Below, piece after piece: positions 1 to 8,447 of a DNA stretch of 64,000 nt; position 1 is the stretch's first letter; each line of letters begins with the position of its first letter. Both the position numbers and the translations under genes were made by a program. Source of the DNA: Bacteroidales bacterium (GTDB taxonomy: Bacteria > Bacteroidota > Bacteroidia > Bacteroidales > UBA932); assembly GCA_017443025.1 (NCBI GenBank), contig JAFSPG010000012.1, positions 1 to 64,000 of the forward strand, written 5' to 3'. The notes beneath the pieces are model-generated. The model searched no databases. It had not been told where the DNA came from and saw nothing but the letters and a program-made list of their open reading frames with translations.

Positions 1-405
1 AATAACAGATTACTTGATACTTTGATTAAACACAAGACAGTTGTTGCCAGGTTGCTTAAAGACCGTGTCCTTCCTACTATGAGGAACTTCCTGCCTCTTA
101 CATATGATATGAAGGAAGCATTATTTGGCAGTATCGCAGGAGGCGACGATATGTGTGTTTATTTACCTATCGACACCTCTCATATGAGAGTGATTTCTAT
201 CCTCGAAGAAGAGGAAAGAATCATCAGAGAAGGGGGAAAGGGCAGTCTCAAAGTGGTTACTCAACAAGAACATGATGATATGCTTATTGCAACACTCTTA
301 CTCACTCTTCTCGTGTATGATAAAAAACTTGAAACAGATGAGGAAAAGATAGAAACAATCCTCTCCGAATACCCCGAACTGCGAGATTGGATCCCGAAAA
401 GCTAG
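1..405 (+). CDS. hypothetical protein, 5' end outside window
   Basis: The reading frame is open from the first base to the TAG at 403-405, so the gene almost certainly begins before the window; the first possible internal start is a TTG at 22. I do not recognise the family. The visible 134 residues are mostly helical in character, with a charged stretch (LEEEERIIREGG) near the middle and a C-terminal half alternating hydrophobic runs with acidic residues. There is no signal peptide, membrane segment or recognisable catalytic motif in the visible part. Base composition is clearly more AT-rich than the core genes further right, which suggests an accessory gene. No terminator is obvious in the short gap before the convergent neighbour at 442. 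Confidence 0.55.
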   Translation, partial: NNRLLDTLIKHKTVVARLLKDRVLPTMRNFLPLTYDMKEALFGSIAGGDDMCVYLPIDTSHMRVISILEEEERIIREGGKGSLKVVTQQEHDDMLIATLLLTLLVYDKKLETDEEKIETILSEYPELRDWIPKS

Positions 406-441
406 CAAAAGGAGATTTGTTTGTGCCGGCGGTTGATAAGA

Positions 442-843
442 TTATTCTGTCAATAGTACGGCGCGGGTGCTGTACAGGCCGTTGGGGCGGCGCTTGATGT
501 AATAACAGGCTGCCGTACGGGCGCCGAGCGCTTCGATGAACTTGCGCTTGATGCGTGAGATATTGGAGTAGAATACCCGTTTGGACTCTGAGCAAAGTGA
601 TACCAGAACGTCTTCTCTTAGTTTAGGATCGTCAAAGCAGGATTCGCGGGCGTAAATGTCGCTTAGCTCCTGCCAGTGAAGCAACAGTCCGTCGGATGAA
701 ATGCCTTCTGGGTGGGCAAGAAATAGGTTGTATAGCGCGCTCTCTGCAGGGTTCAAGCATAATTCTGCATCGCGGCCCGGCAAGCGGAAGCGACCACGAA
801 GTGAACCTCGTAGTATTGATACAGTATTTCTCCGTTTGCTCAT
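442..843 (-). CDS. small winged-helix-like protein (paralogue A of a divergent pair)
   Basis: A 133-residue protein of no named family that I recognise. From about residue 30 the order of features resembles the OmpR/PhoB effector fold: a leucine-rich segment containing LFLAHPEGIS, then after about 50 residues NISRIKRKF (compare the HISRLRRKL-type recognition helix) and YYIKRRPNGLY (compare the TVRGVGYRL-type wing). There is no receiver domain, so if the fold is right it is a stand-alone DNA-binding protein. The start at 843 is chosen because AGGA lies about 8 bases upstream; an in-frame ATG at 897 would add 18 residues. It is transcribed away from a related gene at 985, and the pair share the HPEGI signature. 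The winged-helix assignment is my inference from motif order. Confidence 0.6.
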   Translation of the reverse strand: MSKRRNTVSILRGSLRGRFRLPGRDAELCLNPAESALYNLFLAHPEGISSDGLLLHWQELSDIYARESCFDDPKLREDVLVSLCSESKRVFYSNISRIKRKFIEALGARTAACYYIKRRPNGLYSTRAVLLTE

Positions 844-859
844 ACTTTGTCCTGCATTT

Positions 860-953
860 TTTGCAAATATGGACTGCAACATCGGAGCGAAAAACACATT
901 ACAAGCTTGTATTCGTTTGCAAATGATGAATCTTCGAATAAATGGTTTGCAAA
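860..953. promoter_or_regulatory. three copies of the palindrome TTTGCAAA between divergent paralogues
   Basis: The 8-base palindrome TTTGCAAA occurs at 860-867, 916-923 and 946-953, all within the 141-base gap between the two related small genes. The last two lie 30 bases apart inside identical 10-base blocks (GTTTGCAAAT). Three exact copies of an 8-mer in under 100 bases is far above chance, so operator sites for an (auto)regulator are plausible. TTTG is also part of the Bacteroidetes promoter, so some overlap with promoter elements is possible. Confidence 0.5.
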
Positions 954-984
954 TCAGACAGCTTTTGTGTATTTTCGTAGAGAA

Positions 985-1566
985 ATGGAAACAAAGGCAG
1001 GCATATTGGCGAGTCTCGCTTGGGAGTTGCTCTTCTCGTTCAATCTTGAGGAGCCAGGATGTGATTATGCCAGAGTGCTGGATGGAATGGATGCTGCTGA
1101 ATTGCTTGCTCTGATAGCCAAGGCTCAGGAACGTCTTCGGGAATTGGAAGATAATCCTATATCGGCAAAAGGGGAGATATCCCGTTTATATATTGACAGC
1201 CAGTACAATATCCACCTGGAAGCTCCGGACGGACAGATTCTGCCTCTTCGACCTCTGCTTCGGGCACTGTTTATTCTGTTTCTGAGGCATCCTGAGGGTA
1301 TACGTTTTAAGGAGCGGGCTGCTTTCCAAAAAGAACTGGCTGCTATTTACGCCGTAATCCTTCCTGATGCCGATCCTGAAACGCGAGAGAAACGCATCCG
1401 CCTGATGATGGATCTTGCCGACAATTCCTTCAGCGAGAAGACATCGGCTCTCAATGCCAGGCTTGAAGAACTTCTCCCCGGGAAATCGAGTAGTTACAAG
1501 ATTCAAGGGTACAATGGCCACCCTAGGCGCATTCCGCTTGATCCTTTGATGGTCGTTTGGCAGTAA
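985..1566 (+). CDS. small winged-helix-like protein (paralogue B of a divergent pair)
   Basis: A 193-residue protein whose C-terminal half is related to the minus-strand gene at 442-843: both have a leucine-rich stretch ending in HPEGI (here LFLRHPEGIR), then EL..IYA, then a charged helical region. The N-terminal 60 or so residues (METKAGILASLAWELLF...) have no counterpart in the shorter paralogue. The recognition-helix-like and wing-like motifs are weaker than in paralogue A. The ATG at 985 is preferred over an upstream in-frame ATG at 847, because the 847 start would place coding sequence across the palindrome cluster and the opposite gene's start. Function unknown; a DNA-binding role is inference only. 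Confidence 0.6.
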   Translation: METKAGILASLAWELLFSFNLEEPGCDYARVLDGMDAAELLALIAKAQERLRELEDNPISAKGEISRLYIDSQYNIHLEAPDGQILPLRPLLRALFILFLRHPEGIRFKERAAFQKELAAIYAVILPDADPETREKRIRLMMDLADNSFSEKTSALNARLEELLPGKSSSYKIQGYNGHPRRIPLDPLMVVWQ

Positions 1567-1602
1567 CTCGATGTTTTGAGGATGATTCTGACAATTTTTT
1601 AG

Positions 1603-1610
1603 TACCTTTG
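1603..1610 (+). promoter_or_regulatory. Bacteroidetes-type -7 box TACCTTTG
   Basis: TACCTTTG matches the TAnnTTTG consensus of the Bacteroidetes primary sigma factor and sits 30 bases before the ATG at 1641, where it would start the transcript of the sugar-nucleotide dehydratase and the 4-alpha-glucanotransferase. Confidence 0.6.
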
Positions 1611-1640
1611 CCGTTTGAGGAAAGAATTTATTTTTGCGTA

Positions 1641-3635
1641 ATGCATAAGTTTAAGATAGTTAGCAAGTTATCGACTTGGTACTTCAGCCGTAAGGTTTTG
1701 CCCTACTGGGGTATTTTGCTGGCTGATGCATTTATAGTATTTCTGGCATCGATTTTTGTGTTCTGGATGCACTACGATGCCCACGTTGCTTACGACCAGA
1801 GGTGGCCGCTCGTAGCTACGGCAGGTGTTTACGCCTTGCTGAGTTGGGTGGGCGCTCGTATCTTCAGGACATACGCTGGAGTGCTTCGTTACAGCAGTTT
1901 CGTGGATTTGCTGAAGGTGGTTTACGCCAACATCCTTACGTTTGTGCTGGCCGTCATTGTTTCGGCTATTACCCGCCATATCGGCATTGAAGGACTCAGC
2001 TCGCTTACGGTATTAAATACCATCATGGCGATGACTATCAGCACCTTCCTGATGCTGGCGATGAGAATTGTCGTCAAGCTTATGTTCGATGCTACCAATT
2101 CCAACATATCTGCCACTCGCGTGCTGATTTACGGGGCTCTTACCGGAGGTGTCGGCCTTGCCAAGAACATCCGTTCGCAGGTTCCCGTGAGGTTCAAGCT
2201 TATCGGCTTTATCTCCCACGAGCACAGAATCAAGAATATGAAACTGATGGGCGTACGCGTGTACACCCTTGAAGATGATATTGCAGCTGTTGTCCGCAGG
2301 GAGCATATCCAGGCCGTTCTGGTCAGCCCTCTGAGGGTGGAGGAGTTCCGTAAGAATCAGAAGATTCAGGATGTCCTTATCGCCGAAGGCTGCAAGATAT
2401 ATATGGTCAAGGAGGCCCAGGAGGCCAAGGTTCACAATGGCGAACTGGTTGGATATGAGGCTGATGGCGTTCAGCTCAGGGAGGTGAGCGTAGAGGATTT
2501 GCTGCCGAGGCAGCAAATTAGGGTTGACCTTAAGTCGGTGGGCGAGCAACTCCACGGCAAGAAGGTGCTGATTACCGGTTCGGCAGGCTCCATAGGCGCG
2601 GAGATTGTCCGTCAGGTGGCATCGTTCGGCCCCGCGAAGATGATGTTGATTGACCAGGCCGAGACGCCTCAGCACGATATTCGTCTGATGATGGCCAAGG
2701 ATTTCCCGGACATCGACGCCGTTACCCTTGTCGCGAGCATCAGCCGTCAGACCAGGATGGCGGAGGTATTCAAGGACTTCCGTCCGGATTATGTTTTCCA
2801 CGCTGCGGCCTACAAGCATGTGCCGATGATGGAGGATAATCCCAGCGAGGCCGTTATGAACAATGTTTACGGAACGAGGATTATCGCCGACCTCAGCGTC
2901 AAGTACGGTGCCAAGAAGTTTGTGATGATTTCGACCGACAAAGCCGTTAATCCTACCAATGTTATGGGCTGCTCAAAGCGTATTTGTGAGATTTACGTCC
3001 AGAGCCTCGACCGCAAGCTGAAGCTCGAGGCCCTCGAGAAGACTCGCGGACACGGTGGTTCTGAGCAGTATCCGGAATATACCCAGTTCGTTACTACCCG
3101 CTTCGGTAATGTTCTCGGCAGCAATGGCTCCGTCATCCCCCTATTCAAGGAGCAGATTAAAAATGGCGGCCCCGTTACCGTTACCGACGAGAGGATAGTC
3201 CGTTTCTTTATGCTGATTCCCGAGGCCTGTAAACTGGTTCTCGAGGCCGGTACCAAGGGCAACGGAGGCGAAATCTTTGTCTTCGACATGGGCCAGCCGG
3301 TGAAGATTGCAGACCTCGCGAAGCGTATGATTGCCCTCTCGGGTGCCAGGAACGTGGAAATCAAATATACCGGCCTGAGGGACGGCGAAAAGCTTTACGA
3401 AGAGGTTCTCAACGAGCTGGAAGGCACCAAGCCTACTTTCCACGAGAAGATTCGTATCGCCCAGGTCCGCGAGTACGACTATGACGAAGTCTGCAAGGAT
3501 ATCGACGAACTTGTGGAAATCAGCAAGAAATTCGACAACATGGCCACTGTCCGCAAGATGAAGCAGATTGTCCCCGAGTACAAGAGCAATAACTCCGTTT
3601 ACGAGGCCATAGATGCCGAACTGGCCAACGGATAG
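1641..3635 (+). CDS. membrane-bound polysaccharide biosynthesis dehydratase/epimerase (FlaA1/CapD/WbpM type)
   Basis: This 664-residue protein is a full-length member of the nucleoside-diphosphate-sugar dehydratase family that includes WbpM, PglF and CapD; the characterised members mostly act on UDP-GlcNAc to make 4-keto-6-deoxy sugars for surface polysaccharides. The first ~150 residues hold four hydrophobic segments; a Rossmann-like region follows (about 150-290), then the catalytic SDR domain with ITGSAGSIGAEIVRQV as NAD-binding loop at about residue 310. It ends with the conserved FDMGQPVKI and LRDGEKLYEE blocks. The ATG at 1641 follows a -7 promoter box and is preferred over an upstream in-frame start at 1557 that overlaps the previous gene. 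The next gene begins 5 bases after the stop, so the two are probably cotranscribed. Confidence 0.88.
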   Translation: MHKFKIVSKLSTWYFSRKVLPYWGILLADAFIVFLASIFVFWMHYDAHVAYDQRWPLVATAGVYALLSWVGARIFRTYAGVLRYSSFVDLLKVVYANILTFVLAVIVSAITRHIGIEGLSSLTVLNTIMAMTISTFLMLAMRIVVKLMFDATNSNISATRVLIYGALTGGVGLAKNIRSQVPVRFKLIGFISHEHRIKNMKLMGVRVYTLEDDIAAVVRREHIQAVLVSPLRVEEFRKNQKIQDVLIAEGCKIYMVKEAQEAKVHNGELVGYEADGVQLREVSVEDLLPRQQIRVDLKSVGEQLHGKKVLITGSAGSIGAEIVRQVASFGPAKMMLIDQAETPQHDIRLMMAKDFPDIDAVTLVASISRQTRMAEVFKDFRPDYVFHAAAYKHVPMMEDNPSEAVMNNVYGTRIIADLSVKYGAKKFVMISTDKAVNPTNVMGCSKRICEIYVQSLDRKLKLEALEKTRGHGGSEQYPEYTQFVTTRFGNVLGSNGSVIPLFKEQIKNGGPVTVTDERIVRFFMLIPEACKLVLEAGTKGNGGEIFVFDMGQPVKIADLAKRMIALSGARNVEIKYTGLRDGEKLYEEVLNELEGTKPTFHEKIRIAQVREYDYDEVCKDIDELVEISKKFDNMATVRKMKQIVPEYKSNNSVYEAIDAELANG

Positions 3636-3640
3636 TCAGG

Positions 3641-5704
3641 ATGACATCGGCAGTCGTCATTTGCATTGAATACATAACGGGATGGGGCGAGAGCCTCATC
3701 CTTCGTGTCGGGACCTCCCGTTTTGCGATGAGCTGGACGGAGGGCCATATTTGGCGGGCCGAAGTGCCTGTCGAGGCCTTTCATCTGGAAGAAAAGTCTG
3801 AACTGACCTTTTCCTTCGAGCTCGTCCGGGGCGGAGAAGTCGTCCGCCGCGAATGGCGCTGCCATTCGCTGGACGAAGTCCGCGCGGCGATGGCCGGGGC
3901 TGCGGAGGGGCGGGCGGTTACGCTCCGCACGGGCTGGCTGGACAAGCCGGAGGGCCAGGCCGCAGGCCTCCCGGGGCCGTTCCGGCCGGACAGCCAGGCG
4001 GCCGGCTCCAAGGCACATCCCTGGCGCGGCGCCGGGGTGGCGGTGCCGGTGTTCTCGCTCCGAAGCGAAGAGAGCTTCGGAATAGGGGAGTTCCACGACC
4101 TTAAGAAGCTCGCCGACTGGGCCGCGGCTACCGGAATGAAGGTGATTCAGATTCTTCCGGTCAATGACACCACTATGGGCGGCGACTGGAAGGATTCCTA
4201 TCCTTATAACGCCAATTCATCATTTGCCCTGCATCCGCAGTATCTCCATCTCCCGGAGGTAGGCATTGCCCAAAATCAGACATATAAAAAGCTTCAGAAG
4301 GAGCTTAATTCCCTTCCTCAAGTCGATTACGAGAGGGTGAACAGGGAGAAGAACCGTCTTCTTCTGGAGTACTTTTACAAGAAGGGGAAGGCTATTGTGC
4401 AGAGCGATGAATACCGCCAGTTCGTAAAGGAGAACGAATACTGGCTGCCGTCATATATGGCTTATTGCGTACGCCGCGACGGCACGGCTCCGGAGGAGTT
4501 TTACGGCTGGGAGCAGTTCCTTCTGGACCGTCAGCTGAAGGATGCGGCCGATTATGCGCGCAGCAGGGGAGTGATTCTCAAGGGAGACCTTCCTATCGGC
4601 GTCTGCGCCTCCAGCGCCGACGTATGGGCCTGGCCTACTCTCTTTCACACGGATTCCCAGGCGGGTGCCCCGCCGGACGCCTTTGCCGAAGACGGGCAGA
4701 ACTGGGGCTTCCCGACCTACGACTGGGAGGCGATGTCGGCCGACGGCTTCCTCTGGTGGAAGAACCGTCTGCGCAAGATGAGCCGCTATTTCGACGCCTT
4801 CAGAATCGACCATATTCTCGGATTTTTCAGGATTTGGGAGATACCTTCTGCCTTCTCGACGGGTCTGATGGGACATTTCAGCCCGGCTCTACCGCTCTCG
4901 AAGGAGGAACTTTTGCACAAAGGTTTCGACATTTCCCGCGGGCGATACGTAAAGCCCCGCAAAGGCCGGCCGGAGTCGGATGTCCTATTCATTGAAGACC
5001 CCGGGAAGAAGGGCTTCTGGCACCCCCGCATCGCGGCACAGAATACTTTGGTTTTCAAGGAATTGGCTCCAGGGATGCAGGCGGCATACAACGAGCTTTA
5101 CGACGATTTCTTCTACCGTCGTCACAATGCTTTCTGGAAGGCTTCGGCCTATGCCAAGCTGCCGGATCTTCTGTCCTCCACCTCGATGCTGCCCTGCGGC
5201 GAGGACCTCGGGATGATTCCTCCATGCGTCCCCGAGACGATGGATGAACTTGGCATCCTTTCCCTTGAAATACAGCGTATGCCCAAGGAATACGGGGTGA
5301 AACTCGGTGATACGTCCCGATATCCCTACAACTGTGTATGTGCCACCGGTACCCACGATATGGATACCCTTCGCTCCTGGTGGGCGAAGGAAGGGTGGGA
5401 GCTAAGTGGCTATGCCGGCAGCAAGCGCCCGGAAGACGCATCTCCTGAGATTTGCGAAGCCTTCGTCAGGGAGCATCTGGATTCCCCGGCGATGCTGTGT
5501 ATCCTGCCCCTGCAGGACTGGCTGGCCGTCGATGGCAGGCTTCGTTATCAGGGTAATCCCGATGACGAGAGGATTAACGTCCCGGCTGTGTCGCGTCATT
5601 ACTGGAGGTATCGTATGCATCTGACGCTCGAGGATTTGACCTCCGAAAAGGCTTTTTCGGAAAAGATACGGTCGATGGTGACATCTTCAGGACGTAACTT
5701 TTAG
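3641..5704 (+). CDS. malQ: 4-alpha-glucanotransferase (GH77) with N-terminal starch-binding-like domain
   Basis: This enzyme transfers alpha-1,4-glucan segments between maltodextrins (amylomaltase, disproportionating enzyme) in the cytoplasm. The 687 residues comprise an N-terminal beta-rich region of about 110 residues resembling a single CBM20 (TGWGESLILRVG near the start), and a GH77 barrel. Visible catalytic residues are D390 (FRIDHILGFF), E521 (CGEDLGMIP) and D573 (THDMDTLRSWW), matching the nucleophile, acid/base and stabiliser of the family; SYPYNANSSFALHP is also present. No signal peptide. It lies 5 bases after the polysaccharide dehydratase gene, so glucan turnover and surface sugar synthesis may share a transcript. 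Plant DPE2-like and many Bacteroides relatives have two CBM20 units and are longer. Confidence 0.93.
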   Translation: MTSAVVICIEYITGWGESLILRVGTSRFAMSWTEGHIWRAEVPVEAFHLEEKSELTFSFELVRGGEVVRREWRCHSLDEVRAAMAGAAEGRAVTLRTGWLDKPEGQAAGLPGPFRPDSQAAGSKAHPWRGAGVAVPVFSLRSEESFGIGEFHDLKKLADWAAATGMKVIQILPVNDTTMGGDWKDSYPYNANSSFALHPQYLHLPEVGIAQNQTYKKLQKELNSLPQVDYERVNREKNRLLLEYFYKKGKAIVQSDEYRQFVKENEYWLPSYMAYCVRRDGTAPEEFYGWEQFLLDRQLKDAADYARSRGVILKGDLPIGVCASSADVWAWPTLFHTDSQAGAPPDAFAEDGQNWGFPTYDWEAMSADGFLWWKNRLRKMSRYFDAFRIDHILGFFRIWEIPSAFSTGLMGHFSPALPLSKEELLHKGFDISRGRYVKPRKGRPESDVLFIEDPGKKGFWHPRIAAQNTLVFKELAPGMQAAYNELYDDFFYRRHNAFWKASAYAKLPDLLSSTSMLPCGEDLGMIPPCVPETMDELGILSLEIQRMPKEYGVKLGDTSRYPYNCVCATGTHDMDTLRSWWAKEGWELSGYAGSKRPEDASPEICEAFVREHLDSPAMLCILPLQDWLAVDGRLRYQGNPDDERINVPAVSRHYWRYRMHLTLEDLTSEKAFSEKIRSMVTSSGRNF

Positions 5705-5746
5705 TTTTTTCTTTCAGAAAAATTACCATTTTTGAAAGGCTTTCTG

Positions 5747-5754
5747 TATCTTTG
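5747..5754 (+). promoter_or_regulatory. -7 promoter box TATCTTTG
   Basis: TATCTTTG matches TAnnTTTG in the 130-base gap before the FKBP-type lipoprotein gene. The predicted leader would be about 75 bases. Confidence 0.55.
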
Positions 5755-5834
5755 CGGCGCTTTTTGGAGAAACGCCGTTTTTTGTTTTTACCAGAAGCAT
5801 ATAAACTATTGAAAAACAAATTATTTATTCGAAT

Positions 5835-7043
5835 ATGAAAAAGATTTTGGTTTTTGCGGCAGTTGCTCTCGTGGCAATGTCGATGATTTCCTGCGGCGGC
5901 GACCGCCTTGCCGCCCGCCACGAGGTCGTACTCGCCGACACTACGGGTACCATCCTCCCTTTTATCAAGAACTTTGACGAAGAGAACTACTGCGCCAGCG
6001 CAAAGAAGCTTCTGCCTTCCGGCAAGCTCGTCGACTCGCTTTCCTATCTCGTCGGTATCAATCTCGCTTTCCAGACCAACTACTCTCTGAAAGGTCTTGA
6101 CCTCAATCGTTGCTTCAAGGCAGCTGATGATTTCAAGAAGGTTGGCCTCGAGGCTTTCAACAAGGCCGTGAAGAGCAACTTCCAGGGTGCTGATTTCGAT
6201 GCCATCGCCGACAAGTTCGAGCTTAATCCCAGTCTGCTCAACCAGACTGCATCCAAGCTTTCACGTATTCCCGACAGCCTCGAAGTCCCCGCGGGACTCA
6301 AGGATACCGTCAGCTATCTCTTCGGCATCAACATCGCTTATCAGAGCGAGGCTAACGAGCTGAACGACAAGATTCTCCGCAGCAGCATGGAGGATTTCGT
6401 CGCGGTCGACAAAGATCATGAATTCATGAAGTATGTCAGCAGCAATTTCACCGACAGCACCTACGCCGAATATGCCAAGAACTTCAAGATTGCCCCTGAC
6501 AAGATTCAGGAAGTTGGCGAGCATTACGGCAAGGCCAGGAGCGATGCTCAGATGAAGAACATCGAGGTCCAGAGCCAGCTCTTCGTCGAAGAGGCCGCCA
6601 AGGTTTCCGACGTGAAGAAGTTCGACGTCAACTGGACCGAAACCGTCGATTCCACCGAGGTTTCGAAGTCCTGCCCCATGTATTATCACTACACCAAGCT
6701 CGCCGACATCGACAGCCCCAAGGTTGAACTCGGCGACACCGTGAGCGTCAAGTATCTCGGCCGTCACATCGACTACCGCAAGTTCGATGAGGGTTCCTTC
6801 CCCGTTGACGGCGTTGCCTACGACGGTAAGCTCATCCGTGGTTTCACCGCCGCTATCCTCCTTCTCCGCGAGGGCGATGAAATCGAGGTTGTCCTTCCTG
6901 CCGAACTTGCTTATGGCGACCGCGGAAGCCGCAACTGGAGTGGTTACAGCATCTATCCTAACGAGACTCTCATCTTCACGATGTCCGTCTCCGATATCCG
7001 CAAGCCGGCCGCTCCCGCCGAGGAAGCCGCTCCTGCTGAGTAA
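5835..7043 (+). CDS. FKBP-type peptidyl-prolyl isomerase lipoprotein
   Basis: A 402-residue lipoprotein: the N-terminus is a signal peptide ending in a lipobox (SMISC, followed by GG), so it should be anchored to an envelope membrane on the outer leaflet of the inner membrane or exported to the outer membrane. The C-terminal ~110 residues form an FKBP domain (LGDTVSVKYLGRHIDY..., LIRGFTAAILLLREGDEIEVVLP, AYGDRG), so a proline isomerase and chaperone role in envelope protein folding is expected. Between them are two related segments, DSLSYLVGINLAFQT near 75 and DTVSYLFGINIAYQS near 160, each resembling the FKBP_N dimerisation domain of FkpA/Mip, i.e. an internal duplication. The protein ends in an Ala/Pro/Glu tail. 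A strong terminator follows. Confidence 0.88.
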   Translation: MKKILVFAAVALVAMSMISCGGDRLAARHEVVLADTTGTILPFIKNFDEENYCASAKKLLPSGKLVDSLSYLVGINLAFQTNYSLKGLDLNRCFKAADDFKKVGLEAFNKAVKSNFQGADFDAIADKFELNPSLLNQTASKLSRIPDSLEVPAGLKDTVSYLFGINIAYQSEANELNDKILRSSMEDFVAVDKDHEFMKYVSSNFTDSTYAEYAKNFKIAPDKIQEVGEHYGKARSDAQMKNIEVQSQLFVEEAAKVSDVKKFDVNWTETVDSTEVSKSCPMYYHYTKLADIDSPKVELGDTVSVKYLGRHIDYRKFDEGSFPVDGVAYDGKLIRGFTAAILLLREGDEIEVVLPAELAYGDRGSRNWSGYSIYPNETLIFTMSVSDIRKPAAPAEEAAPAE

Positions 7044-7067
7044 TCGAGAATTACAAATATCCCTAAT

Positions 7068-7094
7068 GCCGACTCATTTGAGCCGGCTTTTTTT
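7068..7094 (+). terminator. rho-independent terminator after the FKBP gene
   Basis: An 8-base stem with one mismatch (GCCGACTC / GAGCCGGC around ATTT) is followed by seven T residues. Confidence 0.75.
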
Positions 7095-7122
7095 GTTCTT
7101 TCCGAAATAATCAGTATCTTTA
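7092..7122 (+). promoter_or_regulatory. promoter of the V-type ATPase operon
   Basis: TTTG at 7092-7095 and TATCTTTA at 7115-7122 are separated by 19 bases, close to the Bacteroidetes TTTG/TAnnTTTG arrangement (last base differs). The first gene starts at 7154. Confidence 0.5.
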
Positions 7123-7153
7123 CTTGTTTTAAGAAAAATCTAAAATTTCATAT

Positions 7154-7759
7154 ATGACTGACAAATTACAAGAACTCACTGACAGACTATACAATGAGGG
7201 TTTGTCGAAGGGAAAACAGGAGGGCGAAAGCCTCCTCGCCAAGGCCCGCGAAGAGGCGGCGAAGATAGTGGCCGACGCCAAGAAAGAGGCCGAGGCCATC
7301 AAGGACAAAGCCGAGGCCGATGCGGCAGATTACAAGCACAAAATCGAGAGCGATCTTAAGGCTTCCGCCTCGCAGGCCGTCCAGGCTACCAAAAAGGACA
7401 TAGAGAATCTTATCATCGCCAAGATGGTCTCCGAGCCCGTGGGCAAGGCCCTCTCTGACAAGGATTTCCTGAAGAGCATCATCACCGAAGTCGCCAAGAA
7501 GTTCAGCGCCGAGAGCCCAAGCGACCTCGCGCTTGTCCTTCCCGAGAGCATGGGCAAGGAACTCGAGCCTTTCGTTAAGAACGAGCTTCCCGGCATCATC
7601 GGCAAGGGCCTGCAGGTATCCTTCTCCAAGAAAATCGCAGGCGGCCTTACCATCGGCCCCGCCGACGGCAGCTGGTTCGTTTCCCTTACCGACGAAGCCT
7701 TCAGCGCCTTGATTGGTGAGTATATGCGTCCCGCCACCAAAAAGCTTCTTTTCGGCTAA
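7154..7759 (+). CDS. atpE: V-type ATPase subunit E
   Basis: Subunit E forms the peripheral stalk that holds the catalytic head of the rotary ATPase against the membrane stator. The 201-residue protein has the expected shape: a long, Lys/Glu/Ala-rich N-terminal coiled coil (about residues 15-85, many heptad-like AKAREEAAK repeats) and a compact C-terminal domain. It is the first gene of a seven-gene operon, immediately after a promoter. Most archaeal-type operons also encode a G/H coiled-coil partner for E; none is visible here, so E may pair with itself or with a protein encoded elsewhere. Confidence 0.85.
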   Translation: MTDKLQELTDRLYNEGLSKGKQEGESLLAKAREEAAKIVADAKKEAEAIKDKAEADAADYKHKIESDLKASASQAVQATKKDIENLIIAKMVSEPVGKALSDKDFLKSIITEVAKKFSAESPSDLALVLPESMGKELEPFVKNELPGIIGKGLQVSFSKKIAGGLTIGPADGSWFVSLTDEAFSALIGEYMRPATKKLLFG

Positions 7760-7771
7760 GCTCCGCTTAAG

Positions 7772-8404
7772 ATGAACAATTACGAATATATCATCGCATC
7801 GCTTCCGGATATCGACCTTTCCGACGCCGCCAACGGCAAGACGCCCGAGGATGTAACGGAGTTTATCCGTGAGCAGCTGAGCGAAAAGGACAAAGCCCTC
7901 ATGGATATTCTCCTCGAAGGCCGGGACATTGAAAAGCTCGGCCCGGAGTTCTATGCCAAGGCTTTGGCCTGCAAGAACCGTTTCCTCCGGGAGTTCTTCC
8001 TCTTCGACCTTCAGGTCCGCAACGAAAAGGTGCGTCATCTGAACAGGGCCCTTGGCCGCGAGGCGGAGCGCGATACCGTCGTTCCTACCCCCGCTGAGGA
8101 TGCCCCGATAGGGGAGGAGCCTGATTTCAGCCCCGAACCTGAGCTCGCGGATACATTGAGGAATATCTATTCCGGCCGCGACATCCTCGAGAAGGAGCGC
8201 GCAATCGACCTCCTGATTTGGAACAAAATCGACGAGCTCACGACCTTCGACGACTTCGACCTCGATGCCGTCCTCGCATTCCTGGCCAAACTGCAGATTA
8301 TTCTCCGCTGGCTCAAGCTCGACGAAGAGACGGGCCGCGAGATGATGCGCACCCTGCTGTCGCAGGTCAGAGGCTCCTACGAGAAGCTGGAGTTCAACGC
8401 CTGA
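7772..8404 (+). CDS. DUF2764 family protein of V-type ATPase operons
   Basis: A 210-residue cytoplasmic, acidic, helical protein beginning MNNYEYIIASLPD, as in the DUF2764 family that accompanies V-type ATPase genes in Bacteroidetes and some other bacteria. It sits 12 bases after subunit E and just before subunit A, where archaeal-type operons encode subunits C and F. The position and helical nature suggest it replaces, or is a very divergent form of, the C-like coupling subunit; this is inference. No catalytic motif is visible. Confidence 0.78.
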   Translation: MNNYEYIIASLPDIDLSDAANGKTPEDVTEFIREQLSEKDKALMDILLEGRDIEKLGPEFYAKALACKNRFLREFFLFDLQVRNEKVRHLNRALGREAERDTVVPTPAEDAPIGEEPDFSPEPELADTLRNIYSGRDILEKERAIDLLIWNKIDELTTFDDFDLDAVLAFLAKLQIILRWLKLDEETGREMMRTLLSQVRGSYEKLEFNA

Positions 8405-8447
8405 GAGGGCTACATTTTAATTGAATAAAAATATAAAAATTATACTT

